Part shown: one piece after another, positions 46,586 through 57,628 of the stretch | How the letters are laid out: each line of letters opens with the position of its first letter | Numbering within the stretch: position 1 is the first letter of the stretch | Assembly (NCBI GenBank): GCA_947561715.1 | Contig: OX387203.1 | Coordinates: 4,402,001 to 4,466,000 of the forward strand | From: Ascidia mentula | Taxonomy: Eukaryota; Chordata; Ascidiacea; Phlebobranchia; Ascidiidae | Length of the DNA: 64,000 bases | Direction of reading: 5' to 3' | Program-made: the position numbers and the translations under genes | The notes under the pieces: generated by a model | Told to the model about the DNA's origin: nothing | The model's input: the letters and a program-made list of their open reading frames with translations, nothing else | Database searches by the model: none

Positions 46586-48109
46586 GTGGCTTGTTGTATG
46601 AATTTCATCAGTGCAAATATGAGTGAATACAGTGAAAAAATAGCAATTGCTCGAAAGGCCTACGAGGCTGGAAAGACCAGGCCTCTATCATTCAGAAAAA
46701 AACAGCTTCAACAGTTGTTGAGGTTTATAAACGAAAATGAAGAGGCCATTTGCACTGCCGTTGCCCAAGATCTTCGTCGGTCGAAAATGGAAACGGTGTT
46801 GGGTGAGATAGTAATGACCAACAATGCAATTGTAAATGCTCTTGATAACATTGACGAATGGTGCAAAGATGAGCACCAGTCAAAAACGTTGCTCACCGTA
46901 TTCTCAGAAGTATTCGTAAGGAAAGAGCCTTATGGTGTATGTTTGATTATGTCGGCCTGGAATTACCCTGTTCAGTTATTGCTAATTCCACTTCTATCAG
47001 CAATTGCTGCTGGAAATTGTGCCATATTAAAGCCCAGCGAGTCTGCATCAAACGTTGCTGAGTTAATACAGAATCAAATTCCAAATTACTTGGATCCAGA
47101 ATGCTTTCCTGTGGTTGTTACTAATGCTGCTGAGTCTGCTGCGTTATGCAAAAATAACCGCTTTGATTTCATCTTCTTCACTGGGGGTACAGCAATAGGA
47201 AGGCATGTTATGAAAACTGCAGCAGAGAATCTTACACCAGTTGTGTTAGAACTTGGTGGCAAAAACCCTTGTTTTGTTGATAGCACCACAAATATCAAGG
47301 TTGCTGCACGGCGTATATGCTGGGGTCGCTTTCTTAACAATGGGCAAAACTGCACTTCTCCAGATTACATTCTCTGTGAATCTGAAGTTGTAGATGAGTT
47401 TATTAAAGAGGCAAAGGCCACCATTGTGGAGTTTTTTGGTCAAAATCCACAAAATTCCCCTGACTATTCCAGAATCATCAATGAGAGACAGGTCTCACGA
47501 CTGGCAAAGCTTCTGGAATCAAACGATGCCAAGATTGTACATGGAGGGAAATTTGATATTAGCGATAAATATGTGGCTCCTACCATAGTTACAGATGTAA
47601 CTCCAGAGTCTATTTATATGCAACAGGAAACATTTGGTCCAATCATGCTAATCATACCTGTGGCTGGTGTAGACGAAGCTATTGCCACAATTAAGCCAAT
47701 GGAAAAACCACTTGCTGTCTATGCTTTTTCGAACAACAGAGCTTCAATCGACAAACTGCTATTCAACATTAGCAGCGGTGGTGTTACAATTAATGATGTT
47801 ACAATGCATTTCACACTTGACTCTCTGCCTTTTGGTGGAGTTGGCAATAGTGGCATGGGAGCATACCATGGAAAGTTTGGATTTGATGCATTTAGCCACA
47901 AACGAGCAGTTTTAATTGATGGTACACCTGAGGCATTGTTAAAGGTGCGGTATGCGCCCTACAGTGATTCAAAGCTTTTTCAATCAAAGTTTCTGATCAA
48001 CAAAAAAGAGAAGTCAAAAGGTTTAGTAGGTTTTCTGAAAAGATTGTTTTGGATGTCTGTGCTTGGGGTTCTGGTGGGCTATGGATTCCATTTGTTCTTC
48101 AATGCTTGA
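46586..48109 (+). CDS. Fatty aldehyde dehydrogenase, ALDH3 class (ALDH3A2-like), membrane-anchored
   Basis: One uninterrupted frame of 507 codons. ALDH3 signatures are plain: EPYGVCLIMSAWNYPVQ (Asn126), FFTGGTAIGR for NAD binding, general base Glu222 in LELGGKNP, nucleophile Cys256 in NNGQNCTSPDY, and ETFGPIMLI and LPFGGVGNSGMG near the C-terminus. The enzyme oxidises fatty aldehydes to acids with NAD. The end carries a basic stretch then a hydrophobic helix (about 487-505), the tail anchor that holds ALDH3A2-type enzymes in the ER or peroxisomal membrane. A second Met at residue 12 (base 46619, MSEYSEK) fits the usual family start better than the first, so translation may begin there. No introns are present, suggesting intron loss or an old retrocopy; all active-site residues are intact. 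Confidence 0.94.
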   Translation: MACCMNFISANMSEYSEKIAIARKAYEAGKTRPLSFRKKQLQQLLRFINENEEAICTAVAQDLRRSKMETVLGEIVMTNNAIVNALDNIDEWCKDEHQSKTLLTVFSEVFVRKEPYGVCLIMSAWNYPVQLLLIPLLSAIAAGNCAILKPSESASNVAELIQNQIPNYLDPECFPVVVTNAAESAALCKNNRFDFIFFTGGTAIGRHVMKTAAENLTPVVLELGGKNPCFVDSTTNIKVAARRICWGRFLNNGQNCTSPDYILCESEVVDEFIKEAKATIVEFFGQNPQNSPDYSRIINERQVSRLAKLLESNDAKIVHGGKFDISDKYVAPTIVTDVTPESIYMQQETFGPIMLIIPVAGVDEAIATIKPMEKPLAVYAFSNNRASIDKLLFNISSGGVTINDVTMHFTLDSLPFGGVGNSGMGAYHGKFGFDAFSHKRAVLIDGTPEALLKVRYAPYSDSKLFQSKFLINKKEKSKGLVGFLKRLFWMSVLGVLVGYGFHLFFNA

Positions 48110-50130
48110 ATATGAAACATGGTTTTTGGTATGTGTCACAGAATAATTCAGCATAGGGTCTGAGATATCTTGTTTGTGTCTGAAATTATTGAACAGCTGT
48201 TGTATTATGATGTGTAAAATTTGTCTCTCTTTGTATATTGTCTAACATCTGTTGTGTATGTACTTTATTTGTGGTTGAGATTTAGATGTCATGAGTTTCC
48301 ATTATGTTTCACAATATATTGTTACCGGGGCCCTCAATGTTATCTTGCATATTGCATGAATCGTTTGATAATACATGTGTATCTTGAACTTTACCAACTT
48401 TATCTACTTCTTAGGTGTATATGTTACAGACCCAACATCCTTTTGTTTGTGTGTTTTGATTGTTTATTACATCACATCCTGTTGGCTGAGTGTTTGTGGT
48501 TACAGGGATTCAGTTGATATAATGTACATCTGTCAGAAGTTAATATGTATCTAGACCAAGAAAATGAAATTGGCAGTGCTGTACACAATCAAAGTACTAC
48601 TACCAGTATTGCTACCCATGACACATAAATCGTATTGTGTACATGAACCCAAAACTAAGTGTACACACGTGCAAATTTTAAATCTCTGTTCAAATTCTGG
48701 AGAGAGAGTGCTAATTAAATGATTTGTTTATTTGGAAACCATACTTACTGGGTTTGCTTGTTCAGTTATTTCTTATTACCAACATAGCTCTAGAACTGTA
48801 GAAATGATTTGCATTAGTACCGTGCGGTCATTTCATAGCTCTTCATTTATAACCATGGCGATATAAAGCGTCACCTACCTGTAAAGTCTTCATTGTGCGG
48901 TGTTAGGTACACGATAGTAGGTGTTGCAGATCTGCATTGGTTGAACTATTTCCAACGCTTTGTACATATTAAATGTTTCCACAATATATTCTTCAATAGA
49001 GTGACGTTGCTTCCATTCAACTTAGCCTATGCGGCGATACAGTCGGTATTGCCCAGCAACTTTGCAATTGTATTAAAATATAGGTAGGCTGGAGCAAAAT
49101 GCATTTCTTTAGAACTATAATACAACGATGACGTTAGCACGGTATTATTTGATTACTTACCCTGCCTTAAAACTCAGTCATACGCCTTAAAGTTTGTTCT
49201 TCTGCACGTTTATTTCTGTGAAAACAGTTTCTGCAAGCGTTTTGTGAACAAATAAACGACTATCTTTGACGTAACAATCCCACCCTAAATGCTCGAGAAG
49301 AGCAACACCACACTGGTTGCAAAAATTCTTTGGCTTCTATTTGAATTTTTCTGACATTTATAATTTATATAATTTGTTATTTTAAAAGTGATAGCCAGCA
49401 TTCACTTTTGATACATTGTGTACGTTTACACGTTTCCATTTACCCGTAGGCCCAAGCCAAGTAGCCCCTATATCCATGCCAGTAAGATCAGTGTTTCGCC
49501 TACAAGCCACAGGGTTTGGCTAAATCTGTTGGTCAGGTTTGCCAATAAATTGTGTTCCATTGTGCTGCCCCTACTTTTAATTCTGTAGTAAAAGTTTTCT
49601 ATAGGCCTACACAGTACTAAAATATACGTTAACAGTTTAATTGAATCCTACTTGAACATTGCGACTGCAATGAGCGTAAAACATTTTAAGTGCCTAAAGT
49701 TTTCTATTCCTGACCTTCCTGATTTTACCTATATTTTGCCCAATCTTGTTCTAACGTTGATTACCCTCAGCTTATAATCCATGGCCCCATTATCATGTGA
49801 CGAAGCTCACATAACCGAAAGCAAAAGGGCATATGTGACTAATTATAGTGTTATTTTTGCAAGTCACAAATGACTGTATGTATGAACGCCTGCAAGTCAA
49901 CCCCTATAGTGAGGCGTTAAGGTGATTTGCAAGTTGAGGTTATACGTGGTAGCAAGTTCAAATATGTTTACAGTGTCGTTACGTTATTAACCTCAGGTTC
50001 AGCATGAATGCTGTGTGCCGCTTCGGCCAGGGAAATTCCCCATAGTGTCAACACATTAGGTTGATCGACGAATCAACCTTACATAATCGTTTCCTGATTG
50101 TTTATTTTTTACTGCCTATACATATTAATA
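48110..50130. other. ALDH3 3' UTR and intergenic DNA
   Basis: About 2 kb with no coding sequence I can support. The first several hundred bases are AT-rich, with runs of short open frames typical of a 3' UTR. No transposon termini were recognised. Confidence 0.45.
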
Positions 50131-51831
50131 TAATGTGTTGCTGGTGGTCGCTTTTTATTTGGACGTAATCTAAGGTAAGTAAACGTTTTGTGACGTTTAA
50201 ATTTTTTTTTTATTTCTTCGTATGTTGAAAGAAAAAAACAAGCGCAACAGTTACTTACACAGACACACAACATTATAATAAAACACACATTTCACCAAAC
50301 CACAGCGTTTCCTAAAATGTATGAAAAAAAACAAGTCAAATTGTAATGCATTTAAAGGCAACATGTGAACTAAATTACAAATTCAGACCGATTAAAAAAC
50401 AACATGAAAATATTCGATATATGAATGCGCTAATTCCTCTGGACAGGTGGTTTCAATCAAATATTCGAAGGTGGCATACAGAAAAACCTTTCGCAAACAC
50501 TTTTGCAAGAGCCACGAGCTGGATTACGTAATACGCAAGCAGGGTCTTGACGTGAGCTGCGATTCATCATCTTTGTGCCGTAACTTCCTTGTTCAGGTCA
50601 GGAACAAGAACTTGTAGATAGGTAAACGATCAGAGGGAAATTTTATCTTTTATCGTTCGGGGAACAGCTATTGCAAGCATGAAAACAAAACATGGCATAC
50701 GTAAAGGTAATTGCTGTGGCGTAAGAGTTAAGAATGTATTTGCTTAAAATTGTTCCAATGCCTCTTACGTTTTAACGACTATATGACATGGTGTTATTTC
50801 CCCAAATGGATTTGGAGTTTACACCTACATTAGCTGCATGGAATGGCAGTTGTGAGCTTTTTATGACAAAGGTTTTTATGACAAGTTTATGACAAAGGAA
50901 TGGCTTTTTATGACAAAGGTGTATATTTGTTGTATATTCTCGTGAAGAATCAACAATTTAGTAATTCAACAGATTCAATGTAATTGCTCTAAAACATGTC
51001 TTTTAACAAAAAATTAAAACAGGTTATGTTTCTTCTCGAGAATATACAACAAATATACACCTTTGTCATAAAAAGATTGTGTTTTTGGCGTTTCGTCTTT
51101 AAGAACGACTTTTTAGTTTAGCAATATACCATGTTACCTGCGGTGGTCAAAACATATTTTCAATTTTCCTTAAAATGCCTGTCAAATGATACACAGTGTA
51201 AAATGTATTTATCTAATTCAGTTGCGACTAAAACAATTAGCATTAACAAACCCGTACTTAAAACTTCTCCAAGATGTAGGCAAAGGCTTACTGCAAACTG
51301 CCCTTGGAGTTTTCGTACATATATACAATATTTTTTTGACAAACGTTCTGGTATATTTATAATTGGTGCATCGAAAGTGTAGTTAATATATCCAAGGGAG
51401 TCATGTATGTTGCTCCGTCCAAAACAATGAATTTATCAAATGGCGTTGGATATTGTGCGCGCCAATTTTAGTTCCCATTGTGGCATATTGATGAGGAAGT
51501 GGAAGGAAAGATGGGCGATGCGTTGTGTATCCGAGCACACGAATTACTAGCGAGTAATTTAAGTTTTGAACGTTCATCATCACAGCCGGAATATTGCGGT
51601 GATTGGACAAACTAGAGAAACTGCGTTTTAATCAGCTTATGTTGAAAGTCGTTTAAATAGATTAATGGAAATACAGAAAGCATGGGTACCAGAGTTATCA
51701 GCAAAACATTGGGATTTTTGATGAAACATATGAGACTTACCACAGGGTATAGCTATAAGATTAAACACAGAATTTGATAGTTTTGCAGAATACCTCTGTA
51801 ATACATTACGTCGAAATTTGATTAGGCCAAC
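50131..51831. repeat. Upstream half of 7TM duplication unit A
   Basis: Begins GTTGCTGGTGGTCGCTTTTT. It matches 52897-54267 (unit B) and, interrupted, 57629-58322 plus about 59655-60404 (unit C) at high identity. It precedes the 7TM gene at 51832 and holds a foldback element at 50904-51075. The block from about 51140 to 51385, with words CAAAACATATTTTCAATTTT, TAAAACAATTAGCATTAAC and ACAAACGTTCTGGT, is conserved in every unit including decayed ones. Confidence 0.8.
50904..51075. mobile_element. Foldback/MITE hairpin in 7TM unit A
   Basis: Perfect 39-base inverted arms beginning CTTTTTATGACAAAGGTG enclose a loop of about 94 bases. Just left of it lie short direct repeats of TTATGACAAAGG. A partial right arm, GAATATACAACAAATATACACC, survives at about 59662-59700 in unit C, while unit B has lost the region. 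Confidence 0.75.
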
Positions 51832-52788
51832 ATGGTACACAACACAACTGGAAATGTGACGAGCAGATTTAACCAACCGATGTGGTTTGTGGGTGAAGCA
51901 TTCAACTTTGTCGCCTTTCTAGCCGTTACCTGGCTGGGCGTGGGCTTGGTCACCTATGGTATTCGCACAGGGAAATGGAAACGTAAGAATGTAAGCAATG
52001 TTCTGCACGTGAACGCAGGAGGCGTTTACACAACAGCTGTTATTGCTGTCATGTTCAGCTACATACGACTAATTGGTGACCAATTGCTTTTCAACGTTGG
52101 ATATCCCGAAAGCCCACCTGGATTATGTGAAATTGCATCTGATATGTCAGTCACAGGGTACGGACTAACAGTCATGGCAGTGTACGTGTTCATGTGGTTT
52201 AGACAACGCTCGCTATACCAGCATCCGTCTATGAGCAGCATCAGTAAACCCTGGATCCCTTATGTTAACTTTGGAACATTGATTTTTATCTTTGTCGGAG
52301 GATTTTCGGCTTTGCTTGCCTACACAATTCCTAGCAGCTGCAGGGACTCGGAATTGGGATGCCAGGTGCTTACGAAAACCAAAAAGGAAGTTGGAATTTA
52401 CGTAGCCAATGCTGTGATTGTGGTGGGCCAGATTTTGCTTCTATTTTTGTTTACGCACCCCTTTCGGTCAACCCTCCAAGGAAGTAACGCAGAAAGAATT
52501 AAAAAACTTCTTCTCCGCTCGGTGATAACTGCGGGAATAAGCGTGGCCAGTGATTTTCTTACAATGGCATTGTTTGTTTTTGTTTTACCTCAAGATGGCA
52601 CCCGTCAACTTCCGGCATTGGTGTACGAGGCCAACATGATGGTAAATCTAGCAAGCGTTCTACTGTCCTTTGAGGCATGGCCTAAGATTTTGTCGAGCTG
52701 CATATGCAAGGAACCTGACGTGACTGAGTCAGAATCACAAACCACCAGGTCTTTCACAAGGGAAGAGAACACACAAGTTATTTTGTAA
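51832..52788 (+). CDS. Seven-transmembrane receptor-like protein, cluster copy A
   Basis: An intronless frame of 318 codons with seven hydrophobic segments at about 20-42, 61-85, 105-127, 143-168, 188-213, 229-254 and 268-288. An N-terminal glycosylation site (NTT) suggests an outward N-terminus. Cysteines before TM3 (GLCEIAS) and in the second outer loop (LGCQVLT) could form the disulphide usual in G-protein-coupled receptors. TM3 ends VFMWFRQRSLYQHP rather than DRY, and neither the CWxP of TM6 nor the NPxxY of TM7 is seen, so it is not an ordinary rhodopsin-class receptor. The cytoplasmic tail is Ser/Thr-rich (TESESQTTRSFTREENTQ). I do not recognise the family; a lineage-specific chemosensory-like receptor is a guess. 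It is nearly identical to the copy at 54268. Confidence 0.82.
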   Translation: MVHNTTGNVTSRFNQPMWFVGEAFNFVAFLAVTWLGVGLVTYGIRTGKWKRKNVSNVLHVNAGGVYTTAVIAVMFSYIRLIGDQLLFNVGYPESPPGLCEIASDMSVTGYGLTVMAVYVFMWFRQRSLYQHPSMSSISKPWIPYVNFGTLIFIFVGGFSALLAYTIPSSCRDSELGCQVLTKTKKEVGIYVANAVIVVGQILLLFLFTHPFRSTLQGSNAERIKKLLLRSVITAGISVASDFLTMALFVFVLPQDGTRQLPALVYEANMMVNLASVLLSFEAWPKILSSCICKEPDVTESESQTTRSFTREENTQVIL

Positions 52789-54267
52789 ATAGAGAATAGA
52801 TTTCAAACAGATGTAAATTGCACAAAAAAAAGTAAAAGTGAATGCTTGTTTTGTTTCGCTCAGTCTGAACTCGCTTGTCTGAATTTTATGAATATGATCT
52901 GTTGCTGGTGGTCGCTTTTTATTCGGACATAATCTAAGGCAAGTAGACGTTTTGTGACGTTTGAAGCATTTTTATTTCTTCGTATGTTAAAAGAAAAAAA
53001 CAAGCGCACCAGTTACTTACACAGACACACAACATTATGATAAAACACACATTTCACCAAACCACAGCGTTTCCTAAAATGTATGAAAAAACAAGCCAAA
53101 TTGTAATGCATTGTAAGGCAACATGTGAACCAAATTACAAATTCAAACCGATTAAAAAACAACATGAAAATATTCGATATATGAATACACTAATTCCTCT
53201 GGACAGGTGTTTTCAATAAAATATTTAAAGGCGGCATACAGGAAAACCTTTTGCAAACACTTTTGCAAGAGCCACGAGCTGGATTACGTAATATGTAAGC
53301 AGGGTCTTGACGTGAGCTGCGATTCATCATCTTTGTGCCGTAACTTCCTTGTTCAGGGCAGGAACAAGAACTTGTAGGTAGGTAAACGATCAGAGGGAAA
53401 TTTTATCTTTTAAACGTTCGGGGAACAGCTATTGCAAGCATGAAAACAAAATATGGCATACGTAAAGGTAATTGCTGTGGCGTAAGAGTTAAGAATGCAT
53501 TTGCTTAAAATAGTTCCAATGCCTCTTACGTTTTAACGACTATATGACATGATGTTATTTCCCCAAATGGATTTGGAGTTTACACCTACATTAGCTGCAT
53601 GGAATGGCAAATCAGTGTCAAATGCTACACAGTCCAAAATGTATTTATCTAATCCAGTTGCGAATAAAACAATCAGCATTAACAAACCCGTACTTAAAAC
53701 TTTTCCAAGATGTCTGTAAAGGCTTACTGCAAACTGCCCTTGGAGTTTTCGTACATATATACAATATTTTTTTAACAAACGTTCTGGTATATTTATAATT
53801 GGTGCATCGAAAGTGTAGTTAATATATCCAAGGGAGTCATGTATGTTGCTCCGTCCAAAACAATGAATTTATCAAATGGCGTTGGATATTGTGCGCGCCA
53901 ATTTTAGTTCCCATCGTGGCATATTGATGAGGAAGTGGAAGGAAAGATGGGCGATGCGTTGTGTATCCGAGCACACGAATTACTAGCGAGTAATTTAAGT
54001 TTTGAACGTTCATCATCACAGCCGGAATATTGCGGTGATTGGACAAACTAGAGAAACTGCGTTTTAATCAGCTTATGTTGAAAGTCGTTTAAATAGATTA
54101 ATGGAAATACAGAAAGCATGGGTATCAGAGTTATCAGCAAAACATTGGGATTTTTGATGAAACATATGAGACTTACCACAGGGTATAGCTATAAGATTAA
54201 ACACAGAATTTGATAGTTTTGCAGAATACCTCTGTAATACATTACGTCGAAATTTGATTAGGCCAAC
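52789..54267. repeat. Spacer and upstream half of 7TM duplication unit B
   Basis: After the copy A 3' UTR, unit B starts near 52897 with GTTGCTGGTGGTCGCTTTTT and runs parallel to unit A. Relative to A it lacks the stretch that contains the hairpin element and adjoining bases (junction near 53607). No separate gene is seen. Confidence 0.8.
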
Positions 54268-55224
54268 ATGGTACACAACACAACTGGAAATGTGACGAGC
54301 AGATTTAACCAACCGTTATGGTTTGTGGGTGAGGCATTCAACTTTGTCGCCTTTCTAGCCGTTACCTGGCTTGGCGTGAGTCTGGTCACCTATGGTATTC
54401 GCACAGGGAAATGGAAACGTAAGAATGTGAGCAATGTTCTGCACGTGAACGCAGGAGGCGTTTACACAACAGCTGTCATTGCTGTCATGTTCAGCTACAT
54501 ACGTCTAATTGGTGACCAATTGCTTTTTAACGTTGGATATCCCGGAAGCCCTCCTGGATTATGTGAAATTGCATCTGATATGTCAGTCACAGGGTACGGA
54601 CTAACAGTCATGGCAGTGTACGTGTTCATGTGGTTTAGACAACGCTCGCTATACCAGCATCCGTCTATGAGCAGCATCAGTAAACCCTGGATCCCTTATG
54701 TTAACTTTGGCACATTGATTTTTATCTTTGTCGGAGGATTTTCGGCTTTGCTTGCCTACACAATTCCTAGCAGCTACAGGGGCTCGGAATTGGGATGCCA
54801 GGTGCTTACGAAAACCAAAAAGGAAGTTGGACTTTACGTAGCCAATGCTGTGATTGTGGTGGGCCAGATTTTGCTTCTATTTTTGTTCACTTACCCATTT
54901 CGCTCAACCCTCCTAGGAAGTAACGCAGAAAGAATTAAAAAACTTCTTCTCCGCTCGGTGATAACTGCGGGAATAAGCGTGGCCAGTGATTTTCTTACAA
55001 TGGCATTGTTTGTTTTTGTTTTGCCTCAAGATGGCACCCGCCAACTTCCGGCATTGGTGTACGAGGCCAACATGATGGTGAATCTAGTAAGCGTTCTACT
55101 GTCCTTTGAGTCATGGCCTAAGATTTCGTCGAGCTGCATATGCAAGGAACCTGACGTGACTGAGTCAGAATCACAAACCACCAGGTCTTTCACAAGGGAA
55201 GAGAACACACAAGTTATTTTGTAA
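54268..55224 (+). CDS. Seven-transmembrane receptor-like protein, cluster copy B
   Basis: Intronless, 318 codons, differing from copy A at about 11 residues by eye. Examples are Leu for Met in NQPxWF, Gly for Glu in YPxSPP, Tyr for Cys in PSSxR, Tyr for His in FTxPFR and Ser for Ala in FExW. The difference at PSSxR removes an extra cysteine, leaving the putative conserved disulphide pair. Upstream DNA is also nearly identical to that of copy A, so both may share expression. The C-terminal Ser/Thr-rich tail is complete. Function is unknown, as for copy A. Confidence 0.82.
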   Translation: MVHNTTGNVTSRFNQPLWFVGEAFNFVAFLAVTWLGVSLVTYGIRTGKWKRKNVSNVLHVNAGGVYTTAVIAVMFSYIRLIGDQLLFNVGYPGSPPGLCEIASDMSVTGYGLTVMAVYVFMWFRQRSLYQHPSMSSISKPWIPYVNFGTLIFIFVGGFSALLAYTIPSSYRGSELGCQVLTKTKKEVGLYVANAVIVVGQILLLFLFTYPFRSTLLGSNAERIKKLLLRSVITAGISVASDFLTMALFVFVLPQDGTRQLPALVYEANMMVNLVSVLLSFESWPKISSSCICKEPDVTESESQTTRSFTREENTQVIL

Positions 55225-57622
55225 ATAGAGAATAGATTTCAAACAGATGTAAATTGCACAAAAAAGTAAAACTGCATGCTTGTTTTGTTTCGCTTGTCTG
55301 AATTTTAAGAGTTCTTGGAGTCCATTTAAGTGATTTTGAATTGTCTTAAATGAAAGGAATGTATTTTTCTGTTGTTTCGGCTGCGGGAACGACTATCATT
55401 GTATAATATTTCATTATGTATGCCCGCGATGGTCAAAACAAACTTTCAGGTTTCATTGAAATTTGTATCAAAAAACCGCAGTGTAAAATGTATTTTTGCA
55501 TTCCAATTGTGAGCAAAACAATCACCATCAACCAATCGTACTTAAAACTCACGCAAAATATGAAGGTTTGCTGCAAATCGCCCTTTGTGTTGGCTTGCAT
55601 GTATGCAAATTTATATTTTTTAAATTGCAAACTTTACAACAAACGTTCTGGTTTATTGATGGTTGGCGCATCGCAAGTGAATTAAATATGTACTAGAGAT
55701 TCTGATGCAATAAAACACGAGAATCACTGTTTCAAATGACAATTCATACCAGGGTTATATTTGGTTGCCCCCTTTCAAAACAATGGATAATGGTTACCTG
55801 TTTAAATCACGTTTGATATCGGATGTATATTTTCGTTTCCATTGGTGACAGGCCACGTTCATACAATCATGTCAGTGTACGTATTCATGTGCTTTAGACA
55901 ATGCTTGCTTTACCAACATCCGTCTATGTGCTGTTTTTTGCAAACCAAGCCACTCTGACGTACAATACTTTAATGTATGCGTGCTGAAAATCCATTTGAT
56001 CCAGTTCCTAATTATTTTCCAAGCCAGCAAAGTCACAGGGAATAGTTTAAAAATGGTACTGCGTTCAGTATAAGTATACTATAACTTCCAAAATTGATTC
56101 CTATAGTGTTGGAGAGTAGTCAACACGTAAGTTTTGTGGTATTCTGGAGTCTATTTATTTGTAACAAAAACACTGCCAAGTCTGTTTTCTGAGAGTTGCC
56201 ATTTTGCAATAATTCTTTAATCGATTTTTACTCTAAGTTCAAACATGAACACGGGGTTTGGGTAAAAAAACTGAGGTACCCAGTTAATGACAATAAAAAA
56301 ATCTAAACTGCGTAATTAATTTTAACAGATGACCATTTAGATGCAATATGAGGAACATGAAAGGGGGAAAATGTGTAAACTGAAATTATATATGCAAGTA
56401 TTTTCCTTTGCGTTGTATGCAGTCTACTTATACGGTTAGTTTTAAATTACAATTCGGTTTCACATCCTTGATATCAAAACTTCGCTTATCCTACCAAGCT
56501 TCAAACAGCTTAAAAAGCTTACAGTTTCTATTGCATTTTCATTCATTTGCATATTTTGCTTTCAGTAGTCTACTTCAGTTTTACTTTGAACTGTGAAATA
56601 AATTTTTCTGAACAGATCTTCAAATATAATCGTTTTCCTCATTTAAGCACACAACAATATATGTTTTGATGAGACAATCAAACGGCTTCATTTTATCTAA
56701 CTGGTGATAAATTTCTTTTCTAAACAAGTTCAGTTACTGACGCATACGTTTCAATTCAAACTATGTATATATTTCTGACCAAAGTTGTCTCAACTTGTCT
56801 GCAAGATGTAATTATGCGTAACAGTAAAAAATCTGCCTATAGACAACGTTACGCAAGTTGGCCCGTTTTGTTCTGTCCCCAAACAACACCCATAAAAAAA
56901 CCATTAAGATTCCATGCAATAACGTCACGCATACATGACATCAACGTAGAAACGCAGCTACTAATACTATACCAATAAAAATAACGAATCTACTGATTCT
57001 TAGAATAAACAGCCCGAGCTACCGAAGCGTCCGAATATGAAATTTATCAAGGGAGTTTGAACTTTTCTCTTCATGCTAACCTTTAGCATAGTGTTACAAC
57101 AAATCCAAGCGTTACATTTTCAACATGCATTCTTCCGTCTACTTTCATTTCAATATTTTATTAAACCTGGTCGAACAGAGAAGGTAGAGAACTGTCACAA
57201 ATACTTAAATCCAGAGCCACTTTACTGGAGATTCCTATCTTCTATGGACACAATATATCTGCACTCAACACAAAATCTATTTCCACGATATGCTATCATT
57301 TGCATATACACAACATACCAACGTCAGATGAGAAATGTATTGATAATCGTATATTTGACGGGGATAAGTGATCTAAAGCAGAATGTTTTAAACGCGCGAA
57401 CTGTGGCAAATAACGGTTTAAGGTGAATAGTTGAAGAAACTTGTTTAGATACCGTATTACGTTAACAATACAGAGAGATTAGAGGAATTTGTGAGTAAAT
57501 CCAAGGACTGTATCTTCTCAACAGTTTTGTATTTAATATAGGCCAGAGATTTCATTTAAGATGAGTTTTGAATGTACGAAACAAAACAAGCATTCATTTT
57601 TTCTTTTCGGTACATGTAACCT
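55225..57622. repeat. 2.2-kb tail of unit B with a decayed 7TM copy
   Basis: This stretch is repeated at 61360-63793 in the same orientation with few differences. It begins with the shared 3' UTR. It then holds a diverged version of the conserved upstream block (about 55416-55685; TTTACAACAAACGTTCTGGT, GTTGGCGCATCGCAAGTG), then a 7TM gene fragment (about 55866-55935), then AT-rich DNA to 57622. The order upstream block, gene fragment, tail suggests an old, collapsed fourth unit. Confidence 0.75.
55866..55935 (+). pseudogene. Fragment of a 7TM cluster gene
   Basis: Encodes IMSVYVFMCFRQCLLYQHPS, matching the end of TM3 and the following loop of the intact copies (VMAVYVFMWFRQRSLYQHPS). No intact frame flanks it, and an ordinary stop follows within about 15 codons. 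A remnant left by deletion of most of the gene. Confidence 0.75.
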
Positions 57623-57628
57623 ACATGT

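Noticed and set aside
51160..51342. Minus-strand frame of 60 codons repeated before each 7TM gene
   Set aside because: Open in several copies because the DNA is duplicated; the other strand is equally open and the diverged copies do not conserve the peptide. Treated as a noncoding conserved block.
51401..51876. Minus-strand frames of 69 and 79 codons duplicated exactly at 53837-54312
   Set aside because: Identity follows from the recent segmental duplication, not from coding constraint; no signals or domains are seen.
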